From NCBI GenBank assembly GCA_035437945.1, contig DAOMZG010000002.1, positions 8,614-72,613 of the forward strand: DNA of 64,000 nt, read 5' to 3'. A model generated the notes under the pieces. It had not been told where the DNA came from. It did no database searches and worked only from the letters and a program-made list of their open reading frames with translations. Source of the DNA: UBA9464 sp003445095. Its GTDB lineage: Bacteria; Verrucomicrobiota; Verrucomicrobiia; Limisphaerales; UBA9464. Position numbers and translations under genes: made by a program. Shown here one piece after another: positions 43,753 through 53,900 of this stretch. The stretch's first letter is position 1; the number at the start of each line of letters is the position of its first letter.

Positions 43753-44850
43753 ATGAAAGTTACCGACTTCCTTACCCCACCCGCCGCCGTGAGTCAGCGG
43801 ACCGGTCCGCACGACAAGATCGTGCTCTCCTCCCGCGTCCGGTTAGCCCGCAACTTGAGCGACGTCGCTTTCCCCGGCCACGCGAAGAAGTCGGATCGCG
43901 TGAAATCCTACGACCTCTTGATTCCGCTGGTCGCCGGCTTACCGCAGATGGCACCGGAGCCCTTCGCTCAAGGGCTCGACAAGCTATCCTCCCTCGACAA
44001 GCAACTCTTGGTGGAACGCCACCTGATCAGTCGCGAACACGCGGCCAAAACCGCCGGCAGCGGTCTCGTGCTCAACCACGAGGAAAGCTTCTGCGTCATG
44101 GTGAACGAAGAGGATCACCTCCGCATGCAAGCGTTGCGGCCCGGTTTGCAGTTGAAGCAGGCGTGGCTGGCGCTCGATGCGCTCGACTCTGCGTTGCAAG
44201 AACACGTCGAATTCGCCTTTTCGGAACGGTACGGATATCTGACGGCCTGCCCGACAAATTTAGGAACCGGCATCCGAGTCAGCGCGATGCTTCATTTGCC
44301 CGGTCTCGTTCTCGCCGAGCAAATCAATCAGATCATTCAAGCCGTTAACAAACTCGGACTGGCGGTCCGCGGATTGTACGGCGAAGGCACAGAAGCGTTA
44401 GGCAACATTTTTCAGGTTTCCAACCAACAGACGCTGGGTGAATCCGAAGGTGAGATTGTCGAGCGGCTCAACAAGGTCGTGTTGCAAATCCTCGAGCACG
44501 AGGAGAACGCGCGGATTTCCCAGCTCGAGAAGAAGCCCCGAGTGCTGTTCAACCACGTTGGCCGCGCTTACGGGATTTTAAGCAACGCCCACAGCATTTC
44601 GTCGAAAGAGACCATGAACCTGCTGAGCTTGCTCCGGTTGGGCGTGGATCTGGGATTGTTCGAAGGGGTCACCCAATCGTTGGTCGATGAGCTGTTCCTG
44701 GTCAGTCAGCCGGCTCACTTGCAGGTGGTGCAGCCCGAGAAATTGGATGCCGAACAACGCGACGCGGTGCGGGCGGAGTTGTTGCGCGCGCGCTTGAAGC
44801 AGGTACCCGCCCCGGATCACACCAAGGTGGGCGCGCCAAAGCCAGCGTAG
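43753..44850 (+). CDS. mcsB: Protein arginine kinase McsB
   Basis: A 365-residue ATP:guanido phosphotransferase that phosphorylates arginine side chains. The ATP-site residues are visible in VLSSRVRLARNL, VNEEDHLRMQALRPG (NEEDH), TACPTNLGTGIR and RGLYGEGTEALGNIFQVSNQ. A C-terminal QRDAVRAELLRARL contains the RD-x-x-RA motif of the phospho-arginine-binding site known in McsB. The size matches the family. McsA lies just upstream; no clpC or ctsR gene is in the window. Confidence 0.96.
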   Translation: MKVTDFLTPPAAVSQRTGPHDKIVLSSRVRLARNLSDVAFPGHAKKSDRVKSYDLLIPLVAGLPQMAPEPFAQGLDKLSSLDKQLLVERHLISREHAAKTAGSGLVLNHEESFCVMVNEEDHLRMQALRPGLQLKQAWLALDALDSALQEHVEFAFSERYGYLTACPTNLGTGIRVSAMLHLPGLVLAEQINQIIQAVNKLGLAVRGLYGEGTEALGNIFQVSNQQTLGESEGEIVERLNKVVLQILEHEENARISQLEKKPRVLFNHVGRAYGILSNAHSISSKETMNLLSLLRLGVDLGLFEGVTQSLVDELFLVSQPAHLQVVQPEKLDAEQRDAVRAELLRARLKQVPAPDHTKVGAPKPA

Positions 44851-44904
44851 CCACATGCCGATCAGGACCAGGGCTGCCCGGGTCAGATTCCCTCCCGAGC
44901 TGCC

Positions 44905-46251
44905 TCAACCTGCGAGTTGGGTGGTGGGAGACTCCGCCGCAGCACCTGAAGCTTCCAGGACCTTGCGAGTCGCGGTCACCATATGGCGCGCCATCACCAC
45001 GTCGGAGTAGCGAGCGAATACGCTCTCGCGTCCGCGGTCACCCAGTTCCCGGAGGCGAGCGGGTTCCAACAAGAGCGGTTCGAGCGCAGCCGCCAACGCT
45101 TCCGCCGTATTCGGGCCCGAAATCACGCCGCCGCCCGTGTCGGCCAGCAATTCTGGATACGTCACCGCGTTCGGCTGCACCAAAGGCGTTCCTGCCGCCA
45201 GTGATTCGATGACATAGAGGCCAAATGCCTCGCTCATCTTCGCCGGCACGGACAGCACATCGCACGAGGCATAAAACTCTACCTTTTCCTCGCGCGAAAC
45301 GTTGGGATGAAAGGAAACATCACCCATCACGCCTGCGGACGAAAGGGCCTGGCGTTGCTCCTCGACGAAGGCTTCGTCCCCGGGACCGCATCCGCCACCG
45401 ATCTTCAATTTCAAATGGGGAACCCGGCCGCGTCGGCGCAACTCAATGAAGGCGGCCACGACCGTATCCAGGCCCTTCTCCGAACACATCCGGGCAAAAA
45501 AGCCGAGCGTCAGTGGGTCGCCCGCCCGTTTAGCCCCACGCGCGGGAAGTAGCGAATAGCCGTCGAGGCTGATCCCATTCGGTACCACCTGAACTTTGTT
45601 CGACGGTAAGGCTAAGCGTTCTCCCATCCGTTGCGCGAAGTACTTCGAGGGCGAAATCCACCCGTCCACGTCGGCCGCGCGTTGGGCGAGCGTGGACCAA
45701 GCCCTGGATTTCCACGGCTCGGGCATCGCGTCGAGGAACGATTCTTCGCTTTGGAGGAACGTAATCACTCGGGTACCGAGCGTTTCGCGGAGTCGGCGAG
45801 CAAATCCAACCAGGAGGGCGTTCGAAAGGAACACGGCGTCGGGCTTGGGCAAATGCTTCAGCCACGAAACGAGTTCGTCGAGATCCCGGGCTTGATTGCC
45901 GTGCTCACCTTCCAGCATCGAAATTGTCAGTTCGCCAACATCGCCCGCCCGAGTCTTGGCCGCTTTGCCGGCGACAAATTTCAACACCGAGGGCGCGTCG
46001 AACACCTTTCGCAGCCATTGGGGAGCATGGCGATACCAGGATGATTTCTGATCGAAGAAGACATTGAGACCTCCGTAGAACGTCGGTGTTTGGCCGCGCG
46101 TCGAGGCTTCATCCAGCGTTAGCGGCAAGTACAGCGGTACCATCACGGTGTCGTGTCCTTGGAGCCGTAGTGCCGCAACGAGTGCGTTATCCCGGAAACA
46201 GTTTCCGCAGTACATGCCACCGGCACCCGGAGTGATCTGTACGAGATTCAC
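44905..46251 (-). CDS. Glycosyltransferase, family 4-like (GT-B)
   Basis: A 448-residue GT-B enzyme. The N-terminus MNLVQITPGAGGMYCGNCFR has a glycine-rich strand and a PVC-type CGNC motif. The C-terminal half has VPNGISLDGYSLLPA, LTLGFFARMCSEKGLDTVVA, PAKMSEAFGLYVIESLAAGT (E-x7-E-type sugar-nucleotide site) and the usual ending. Likely transfers sugar from a nucleotide donor to an envelope lipid or polysaccharide. It ends 54 bases from the McsB stop on the opposite strand. Confidence 0.92.
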   Translation of the reverse strand: MNLVQITPGAGGMYCGNCFRDNALVAALRLQGHDTVMVPLYLPLTLDEASTRGQTPTFYGGLNVFFDQKSSWYRHAPQWLRKVFDAPSVLKFVAGKAAKTRAGDVGELTISMLEGEHGNQARDLDELVSWLKHLPKPDAVFLSNALLVGFARRLRETLGTRVITFLQSEESFLDAMPEPWKSRAWSTLAQRAADVDGWISPSKYFAQRMGERLALPSNKVQVVPNGISLDGYSLLPARGAKRAGDPLTLGFFARMCSEKGLDTVVAAFIELRRRGRVPHLKLKIGGGCGPGDEAFVEEQRQALSSAGVMGDVSFHPNVSREEKVEFYASCDVLSVPAKMSEAFGLYVIESLAAGTPLVQPNAVTYPELLADTGGGVISGPNTAEALAAALEPLLLEPARLRELGDRGRESVFARYSDVVMARHMVTATRKVLEASGAAAESPTTQLAG

Positions 46252-46364
46252 GTTCGTCGAATAGTTTTAGACCGGCATCTTCCGGCAGAATCGCCTGGTG
46301 AGCAAGTGAGCGTCAACAATCGCGGCCGCTTTGAGACGTATGCACGCGGAAGAAAATGGGGGAT

Positions 46365-46503
46365 AACCACGAATGGGATCGATGATTTCCTGCGTCGGAC
46401 CCGACTGGTGGACTCACCTTTTGGTGGCCAGAACCCATACTTACCAAAGCATTCTTTCGACCTCTGCCTCTTGGTGTGCTTTCGTGTCCATTCGTGGTTG
46501 AAC
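46365..46503. repeat. Inverted pair of the AACCACGAATG element
   Basis: AACCACGAATGG at 46365-46376 and its inverse within TTCGTGTCCATTCGTGGTTG at 46481-46500 flank about 105 bases between the glycosyltransferase and the UbiC-like gene. The core also occurs at 3642-3667. Confidence 0.5.
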
Positions 46504-46513
46504 AGTGAGTCGT

Positions 46514-47059
46514 TCACGCTGGGAGAATTTCGATGATTTCAGCTAACGGCCGGCCTTTTTCATCGCGAAGCGTGTTTTGCCGGCCGTAAGTCCACACTCG
46601 CTCCGACCAGCGGAAAACGGCGGCGATGAAGGCATCGGGAGCGAATCGCAAATACGCACTGGGCCGACTCGAATAGCGGAGGCCGCTCGCGTTGAGAATA
46701 CCGCCCAAAGGCAAATGTGCCTCTAGGATCTGCGACCGCCATGGTTCAGCGAACCGTTCCAGGTAGATCTTGATGGCGCCGAACTCGACCGGTTGATCTC
46801 CTCGATCCAGCTCCAGCACGGACTCCCGACAGTACGTCGTGGCGTCGCTGTATTTCGACAGCACCCGAAGATGTATCGAACATCCATGGAATTGCTCCAG
46901 CGTTCGCGTCATGTCCCGCTCGTGCACCAGCAGTGACCGAGCCGGTTCCGGAATTTCGGCAGGCTGAACTTCGACGAACTCCGGCAGCGGACGCCCGTCG
47001 CGCAGACAAAACTCGTCCAGTGGGTGAATACGGGAACGCATGGAGTCGGTCGGCATCAT
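46514..47059 (-). CDS. UbiC-like (chorismate lyase-fold) protein
   Basis: A 181-residue protein. The layout matches the chorismate lyase/DUF98 family: RSLLVHERDMTRTLEQFHG, IHLRVLSKYS, YCRESVLELDRGDQPVEFGA, HLPLGGILNASGLRYSSRPS and YGRQNTLRDEKGRPLAEIIE ending LP. Chorismate pyruvate-lyases make 4-hydroxybenzoate; a role here is inferred from fold only. Its ATG overlaps the stop of the upstream phosphotriesterase-like gene by four bases, so the two are coupled. Confidence 0.75.
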   Translation of the reverse strand: MMPTDSMRSRIHPLDEFCLRDGRPLPEFVEVQPAEIPEPARSLLVHERDMTRTLEQFHGCSIHLRVLSKYSDATTYCRESVLELDRGDQPVEFGAIKIYLERFAEPWRSQILEAHLPLGGILNASGLRYSSRPSAYLRFAPDAFIAAVFRWSERVWTYGRQNTLRDEKGRPLAEIIEILPA

Positions 47060-48117
47060 GAGCTCAGGCGGCGGCGAATGGTTAGAGCTTCGCGCGGATT
47101 TTTGATGAGCAGTTGATCTAACTCTGCCTCGGTGAATCCGCGCTGACGCAAATCAGGAAGCAACTGAGTGAACACCGATTGGTACGGCGCCGTGTTCCCG
47201 TTGCCGAATAAGGCTAACCGATTTCCGGAAGGCGCGTCGCCGTCCACGGCCCAGCCGTCATCATGCGAGAGCAACACTCGATTCAACGTGCCCGCCTCGC
47301 GATGGGCAGTCATGAAGTTCGGATAGCGCAGCACATTGGGAGGAGACAGCGAGTAGCCATCGAGGCTGATCCATGTTCCTCGCCGGGCCGCCTCTAATTG
47401 AAGCGGCCCGGGATCATTTTGAGCGTGAACCCAAATCAGAGCGTCGGGCCGAACGCCGGCTGCACCAAGGATCCGAATTTCATCCAGGGCCGCCGCACCG
47501 TCGCCCGTGTGAATTGCAATCGTCAGCCCCGTTTCCCGATGAACCTGCGCGGCCGCCCGGACGAGCTTGGCATCCACCGGTGGCAACCGACCACCACCCG
47601 TACCGAGCTTCAGGAAACCAGGACGAATACCCGTGCCTTCGATGCCGTGGTGCCACTCGGCGAGCCAGCGGGCTGCAATTTGCTCAGCCGATTCTGTGTG
47701 CGCCTCGGGCGGGAGGAATTTGTGATCCACTGCGGCATACCAGCCTGTGTTGGTGATGATCTGGATCTCCGCCGCGAGGGACAGGCGCTTCAATAACTCG
47801 GGATTTCGACCGATATAACTGGGGGTGCACTCCACCAACGAATTCACCCCCCGGCTCCGAAGCGTTTCAAAATGAGGGAGCGCCGTCTGGAACGCTGCGT
47901 CGGAGTTGTACCTGGGGGGCGAACTCTTCCCGGCACCCACGAAGTCAACCACCACATGCTCGTGGATCAGAGTGCGTCTTAATTCGGCGGACGGGATTGA
48001 GCCGGTGACCGTCATGCAATGGCCGTCCGACGAGGCTCCTCCGGTCACGCAACCCGCGCCAAGCGTGGCTGTCGCAACCGCCGTCGTGTGGAGAAACACT
48101 CTGCGCGTCAGGCCCAC
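47056..48117 (-). CDS. Phosphotriesterase-related amidohydrolase, exported
   Basis: A 353-residue protein read from the GTG at 48117, which has a good GGGGGA site upstream. The N-terminus has a twin-arginine-like leader LTRRVFLHTTAVATATLGAG followed by a cysteine that could be a lipid anchor. Metal-site residues are visible: LIHEHVVVDF (H-x-H), LKLGTGGG (candidate bridging Lys), IAIHTGDG and VLLSHDDGWAV (Asp). It is a phosphotriesterase/lactonase-fold hydrolase. The stop overlaps the UbiC-like start. The longer frame to 48333 is not used. Confidence 0.85.
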   Translation of the reverse strand: MGLTRRVFLHTTAVATATLGAGCVTGGASSDGHCMTVTGSIPSAELRRTLIHEHVVVDFVGAGKSSPPRYNSDAAFQTALPHFETLRSRGVNSLVECTPSYIGRNPELLKRLSLAAEIQIITNTGWYAAVDHKFLPPEAHTESAEQIAARWLAEWHHGIEGTGIRPGFLKLGTGGGRLPPVDAKLVRAAAQVHRETGLTIAIHTGDGAAALDEIRILGAAGVRPDALIWVHAQNDPGPLQLEAARRGTWISLDGYSLSPPNVLRYPNFMTAHREAGTLNRVLLSHDDGWAVDGDAPSGNRLALFGNGNTAPYQSVFTQLLPDLRQRGFTEAELDQLLIKNPREALTIRRRLSS

Positions 48118-48587
48118 TGTTCCCCCTGCAGCGCCATTTGAACGCTGGGCAACAGACCATCCGCCCAACGGGATGCACAATTCATACGCGTGCGTACAAA
48201 AACTGACAGACCGACCCAGCGCAAGCGCGGGTTTGCTTCGATGGTCGGCGTTCACCGCAGCCCGGTGGGGCGACGCGTTGCGGAGCCGTTCGCGTGTAAA
48301 GTCACCCACCCACCAATTCGCGGAGGCACGCACGGCTCGACGGAAGCCTCGCCCGACCGATGTGTGGCTGCGTCACCATGCCAAGCTCCCATTTTCCGGA
48401 ATGGACCTGCCTCGGGGGTCATGAGGCCGGAGGATCGGGAGCGACAAACGTTCCCCGCTAATTCAAAGCGGCCGCAAACTAATCGAGACGGAGCACAATT
48501 TGTGGGTCGCTTCGAATCTATGGGGGCTCAGTTCATAGGTCGCTTCACGATCAGCTCAGTCGAAAAATCAACTTTAGAGTTCCCTTC
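48118..48587. other. Intergenic region between divergent genes
   Basis: About 470 bases between the phosphotriesterase-like gene and the PIG-L gene. No RNA or convincing ORF is seen. A short direct repeat GGTCGCTTC appears twice (48505-48513 and 48538-48546). Confidence 0.4.
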
Positions 48588-49496
48588 ATGCTCGAGATTT
48601 GGTGCTTCAAGCGCGTGCGCGTCCTCCACATTCATGCCCATTTCGATGATTTCGAGTTTGTCGCGGCCGGCACCTATGAATTGTGGCGCCGTCGGCTCGG
48701 AACCGATTTTCAGGGCAAGATCCTCGTCTGCACCGACGGCCGGTCGGGCCATCACTTTCGTTCCCGCGAAGAAACGGCGCGGGTGCGGCTCGCCGAACAA
48801 GCGGCCAGCGCCGCCCTGGGTGGTTACGCCTTCGAGCTGTTGCGCAAGCCCGATGGAACTCCGTTTGAAGAAGCTTGCCGGACTCTGACTTCTGACCTCC
48901 TCGCCGCCCTGTGGCAGGCCATTCGCGCCTTCGAACCTGACTATTTGCTCTGCCCTCCACTCCCCGTCGATCCGTTGGCGGGCATCCACCCCGATCATGT
49001 CACCGTGGCCGAGGCGATCCGTCGCGTCGCCTACATGATCAATGTGCCGCACGCATTCCTGACGGAATATCCGGGAGCCGACGAATCGCAGTCGCGCTGG
49101 GTGAAGACGCCCGTAATCCTGAACACTTACGATGCGTACATGATGGGCGCCAACTCGTTTGATCTCGCGGTGGATGTGGAAGAGTGCTTCGACATGGTGG
49201 CAGCGGAGTCCTGGTGCCATCAAAGTCAGATCAACGAATGGTTGCCCTGGGTGGCACGCCACCAAATAGAACCGACCGCGAATATTGCCGCTTGGAAGGA
49301 GAAGCTCCGGGCACGCTGGGAACGTCAGGCCCGAGAATTGGGTCTGCCACCGGGGCGGGCCTATGAAGTCTTCACCGTGACTGCGTGGGGCGAGGTGCCG
49401 ACGGTGGCGCAATTGGTTCGGGACTTTCCACCGCTGGTCGCTGACGCGGGACGGGAGGAACGCCTCGCGGCGCGTTTGGGCCGCGCGGCCGGATAA
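48588..49496 (+). CDS. PIG-L family deacetylase
   Basis: A 302-residue LmbE/PIG-L-like deacetylase. The zinc site is visible as RVLHIHAHFDDFEF (H-x-x-D-D-x-E-like, residues 12-24) and GIHPDHVTVAEAIRR (H-x-x-H, residues 132-146). The N-terminal Rossmann-like part GKILVCTDGRSGHHFRSREE follows. These enzymes remove acetyl groups from N-acetylglucosamine-type substrates. The substrate is unknown. It stands alone and is followed at 12 bases by an opposing HNH gene. Confidence 0.9.
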   Translation: MLEIWCFKRVRVLHIHAHFDDFEFVAAGTYELWRRRLGTDFQGKILVCTDGRSGHHFRSREETARVRLAEQAASAALGGYAFELLRKPDGTPFEEACRTLTSDLLAALWQAIRAFEPDYLLCPPLPVDPLAGIHPDHVTVAEAIRRVAYMINVPHAFLTEYPGADESQSRWVKTPVILNTYDAYMMGANSFDLAVDVEECFDMVAAESWCHQSQINEWLPWVARHQIEPTANIAAWKEKLRARWERQARELGLPPGRAYEVFTVTAWGEVPTVAQLVRDFPPLVADAGREERLAARLGRAAG

Positions 49497-49508
49497 ACCT
49501 TCGGACAC

Positions 49509-50432
49509 CTATCCGCCTCTTTGCCGCAAGAGAAAGTCCCTGACTTCTTCAATGCTGAAGGCCGGCACGCGTCGATGGAGTACTGCGTGGCAGTTTGGAC
49601 ACACCGGACGCAAGTCCCCGACTGGATCGACCTCGTGAGAGCTGCCGAGTTCGGATAGCGGGCGAAGATGATGAACGTGAATGAGGCCCTCGGCCACCGA
49701 ACCGAAGGCCGTCCCGAACGAAAATCCGCAGACGACACACGCGCTTCCGTGTTCGGCGATGCAAAGAGCACGAGCCCGGGGATCCCGCTCATAGGCATTG
49801 ACCGTGATCTGATATTGTGCGCCCTCGATCATCGGCTCCGACGAATCAAGTTCGTCGGGAAGCGGGTCAACTCGCAAATCCATCGCCTCCGAATTGAGAT
49901 AACTTGGTCGAGGCAACGCTGTCGCGAGGACTCGTTCGACGTGTTCCAAAATCGCTGGTGACCAACTTTGCTTGAACGGTGACATCCGCTTGAACGATGC
50001 GGCTGCTCGAATGTAGCGGTCGTGGGCCTGGCGGACTGCCGGAGGAAGTGATGCGAGCCGAGACGATGGAACAAAACAGCGACCCGACGGAATCGGGACG
50101 GCAGGGTAGAACGGACAGTCAGAAATCTCGATCTCGAATCGCGTTGCTACGTCGGGGGAGTTGGGTGATATCGGCGACTCGAAGAGAAACCAAATACCTT
50201 TTGGTTCGAGAGTGAGGGTTTCTACTTGGCCGACGTTCAATCGGAGCCGGTCTGAAAACATCGTGACCTCCCAACACGAATCGGCAACGGCATGAGCGAC
50301 CCGGATTGAAGCCGACAGATTTTCAGCAACAGCCCACGACACGGCTGGGTCGGGCCAAAGGGACCTAAAGAGGCGCGCCGCACTGCGCTGGTCGTAACGG
50401 TCGATTGTCGGGTTGAATTGTTCCAGTGCCAC
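49509..50432 (-). CDS. HNH endonuclease-domain protein
   Basis: A 307-residue protein with an unrecognised N-terminal domain (residues 1-190) and a C-terminal HNH domain: ACVVCGFSFGTAFGS, EGLIHVHHLRPLSELG and VGDLRPVCPNCHAVLHRR. The second cysteine pair (C-P-N-C) binds zinc and the HHL histidine is the catalytic candidate. Such nucleases often restrict foreign or modified DNA. The GTG at 50432 has GGAGGT six bases upstream, so the start is firm. It follows the phosphatase-like gene by 13 bases. Confidence 0.85.
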   Translation of the reverse strand: MALEQFNPTIDRYDQRSAARLFRSLWPDPAVSWAVAENLSASIRVAHAVADSCWEVTMFSDRLRLNVGQVETLTLEPKGIWFLFESPISPNSPDVATRFEIEISDCPFYPAVPIPSGRCFVPSSRLASLPPAVRQAHDRYIRAAASFKRMSPFKQSWSPAILEHVERVLATALPRPSYLNSEAMDLRVDPLPDELDSSEPMIEGAQYQITVNAYERDPRARALCIAEHGSACVVCGFSFGTAFGSVAEGLIHVHHLRPLSELGSSHEVDPVGDLRPVCPNCHAVLHRRVPAFSIEEVRDFLLRQRGG

Positions 50433-50445
50433 GAAGCGACCTCCG

Positions 50446-50925
50446 TTACTTAACCCCGTGCGAAGCTAAGAACTCCATCCACACCGCATCGGGTTCCCAG
50501 AGTTGGCGCATCTCCCGAAGAGCGTTATCACGCGACCAACCCCAACGGCGCACGCCGTAGATCGCCAAGAACGCCGAAACCCGGTAGTTCATCGCGCAAT
50601 GAACCAAGAGGGTCTCGTTCGGCCGGACATCCATCGCCTGGCAGAATTCTTCCCAATTCTCTTCGGTCGGAGCCGCGAAGTTCACGGGAATGGGTATGTA
50701 TTGCATTCCCAACCCTTCCACAGTAGCGCGTTCGTTAGGCAGTGCGCCCGTCGAAGTCGGTAGCGCGAGATTGATCACCGTTCGCACTCCCACCAAGGCG
50801 ACCGAGGTCATCTGCGCTTCCGTCGGTTGACCCGCGGTTAGAATGCGGTCGGTGACCCGGCGGTAGTTGAGCATTGCCCGAAGCTTTAGGTCGGGGATTT
50901 GTTGGTCGTTCGGTTTTTGAGGCAT
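50446..50925 (-). CDS. Dual-specificity/tyrosine phosphatase-like protein
   Basis: A 159-residue protein with the C-x5-R catalytic loop as LLVHCAMNYRVSAFLAIYGV, and a preceding general-acid region PIPVNFAAPTEENWEEF. RRVTDRILTAGQPTEAQM at residues 22-39 is the start of the DUF442/beta-lactamase hydrolase-like family (also called PTP-like). It may dephosphorylate proteins or small molecules. It is transcribed before the HNH gene on the same strand. Confidence 0.85.
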   Translation of the reverse strand: MPQKPNDQQIPDLKLRAMLNYRRVTDRILTAGQPTEAQMTSVALVGVRTVINLALPTSTGALPNERATVEGLGMQYIPIPVNFAAPTEENWEEFCQAMDVRPNETLLVHCAMNYRVSAFLAIYGVRRWGWSRDNALREMRQLWEPDAVWMEFLASHGVK

Positions 50926-50949
50926 GGCAAACCAACGCGGAGATTCGGG

Positions 50950-53900
50950 TTATCGCGTGATCGTCTCATTTAGATTAAGCAGCACGTTGGCGACGGCAGT
51001 CATCGCGGCAAGCTCGGGTGAATTGGCGTTCTCAGGTATTTTTGATTCGCCCACCTTGAGCAGTTCGTCGGCCGTCTTGGGGTTGACGCGAAAGTTAGCG
51101 AGCTGTTGGTCGTAAGTCTGTTGCAACACGGCGAGCTCGTCGGATTGAGGCGGACGGCCTAACGTGTGGCGAAAGGCGCACACGAGGCGTTTGTTTAAGT
51201 CGCCAGGTTCCTCCCTCACGACCCGCTGAGCCAGCCCGCGGGCGGCTTCAACAAAAGCGGGATCGTTCATCAACACGAGCGATTGAAGCGGCGTCTGCGT
51301 GCGCTGGCGGAGGAACGTGCAAACCTCGCGATTCGGGGCATCGAACGTCGCGAACGAGGGATAATGCGCCGAGCGCCGCCAAAAAACATAGAGCCCTCGC
51401 CGGTACAGGAGTTCGCCGTGATCCTGTTCAAACTTCGAGTCGGTGCCGTCCCATAGACCGGGCGGTTGGTAAGGCTTCACACTAGGACCGCCAATCTTCG
51501 GGTTGAGCAATCCGGCAATGGCAAGCGCGTTATCGCGAATCATCTCGGCTTCCAGGCGCACGCGCGGACCGCGGGTGAACAAGCGGTTGTAAGGATCGCG
51601 CTCCAGCATTTCCGGCGTGATTGCGGCCGATTGTCGGTAAGTCGCGCTGGTGACAATGAGGCGTACCAGCGACTTGACGCTCCAGGGCGCCACCATCACC
51701 CGGCTTTCGGCCACCCTCTCCCCTCGCTCAGAGCGAGAGGAGAGGGATCCTCCGTCACGAAACTGCGTCGCCAACCAATCGAGCAATTCAGGATGGCTCG
51801 GCCATTCGCCCTGCGAGCCAAAGTCGTTCGCGGTCTTCACGAGTCCGTTGCCGAAAAACATCGCCCAATAGCGATTCACTGTGACGCGCGCCATCAGGGG
51901 GTGCTCTGGCGAAACTAACCAACGCGCCAAGGCTAGTCGGTTAGTCGGACCGGCCGGAAGCGGAGGCAAGGCCGCTGGCGTACCCGGCGTGAGCCGTTCC
52001 CCCTTATTCCGAAAATCGCCCCGAACAAGCAGGTAAGTTTCCCGCGGCGGGTCCATCTCTTCCATGATCATCGACGACGGAATCTCGCCATAGAACGCTT
52101 CTTTCCGCTGGCGCGCCTTGGCCAGTGCGGCCTCCGAACGCAGATAGTCCACCGCGTGGTTTTCTTTGTAGTACCGGGCGAGATCGCCGCGTTCTTCGTC
52201 GGTCCGAGTCCCCCGGGACTTGGCGAGGATGGGCAGATAACCCTCCCAAGTGAGTGCCGGCACGTCGGCGCCCACCAATGGCCTGCCATAGAATCGGACG
52301 TCGTCCACCAGGCCCGTGAACATTGCCTCCCCATTCCGGGAACCGAGGCGTAAAGGCTCCGACGTCGCGAACGAATCCTTGAGCTGGTCCTTCTCGACTT
52401 CGACTTCTCGCAGCCGGCCATTCACGTACAACTGCACGCCCGCGGCCTTGCCCGAACCGTCATAGCTGAAAGCGAGGTGCAACCATTGGTTCTGAGGGAA
52501 CTGTTCCTTGGTCTTCACCTTGAGCGCGTCGTCGGGCCAGGCGTGGACGAGATGGACTTGAAGTCTTCGGTCACCGACCAGCAGATCAAAGCCGCGGTAC
52601 CCAGGAGACTTTTCCATCTTACTCAAGATGGCCCCGTCGCCTTGCAGCTTCACCCACGCGGAGATGCTGAAGGCGTTGGTGCGGTCGAAGGCGACGAGTT
52701 GTCCGAAGTCGGCGTTGACCTTGCCATCGAACTTGAGGGCCTTGCCCAGACGGGCGTCGGAGAACTCGGGTGCGTTCGTTCCTCGGAACTCTCCCTTCTC
52801 ATCCAACGAACCATCGAACGTCAAACGAGCCAGCAAACCTTCCTCGATTGGTTTCGCGGGCGGGCGCTCGTTGACCTCGCGTTCCCATTTCTCCTGGGTT
52901 TCGCCGAGTTCGTTGATGCGATCCTGAAGAGTCTTCTCCGCGTCCCGGAGAGTGAAGTCTGCCTCGACAAATCGCTGCGCTTGCTCGGGCGTGGGCACCG
53001 GTAGCCGCGGTGGCGGATTGTCGGTGCGAATGCGGTCGAGTCCCTTTTCCGGCACGTTATGAAAGAACGCGTAAAGCCGGTAAAACTCACGCGTCGTCAA
53101 CGGGTCATACTTGTGATCGTGACATTCGGTGCAGCCGACGGTGAGCCCAAGCCACACCGCGCCCAAGGTGTTCACCCGGTCGACGACGTACTTGTTGAGA
53201 TATTCGTCGGGATCAGCGCCGCCTTCGTCATTGGTCATGTTGTTTCGGACAAACCCAGTCGCAATGCGCTGACACTGGGTCGCGTTCGGCAACAAGTCGC
53301 CGGCCAGTTGTTCAACGGTGAACTCGTCGTAGGGCTTGTCCTCATTGAAGGCATCAATGACCCAATCGCGCCACAGCCACATGAATCGCACGCCATCGAA
53401 ATGGTAACCGCTCGTGTCGGCATAGCGCGCCAGATCCAACCAGTTTTGGGCCAGCCGCTCGCCGTAATGGGGAGAGGCGAGCAGGCGGTCCACGACGCGT
53501 TCGTAGGCGTCGGAGGAATTGTCGGCGAGAAAGGTGTCCACCTCCTCCACGGTCGGTGGAAGGCCCGTGAGGTCGAAGGTTACGCGCCGCAGCAGCGCCG
53601 CCCGGTCGGCTTCGGGATTCGGCTTAAGGCCATCTTTCTCCAAACGCGCGAGGACGAAAAAATCGATCTCGTTCCGCGGCCACCTTTTGTCTTTCACGGG
53701 CGGCAAAGGCGGACGCTCCGGCGGAATAAAGGACCAGTGCTTCTGCCAATGAGCTCCTTCCTTGACCCAGCGTTCCAACAACGCCGCCTGCTCCGCGGTA
53801 ATTGGCTTACCGTGTTTGGGAGGCGGCATGATCTCTTCGGGATCCGTCGAAAAGATTCGCTGCACCAAGGAACTCTTGGCGGCATCGCCTGGCACTAGGG

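Noticed and set aside
48528..49508. 326-residue minus-strand frame opposite the PIG-L gene
   Set aside because: The plus strand holds a complete PIG-L motif set; this frame has none.
53059..53898. 279-residue plus-strand frame opposite the DUF1549 region
   Set aside because: Antisense shadow; the minus strand shows clear heme and DUF1549 motifs.
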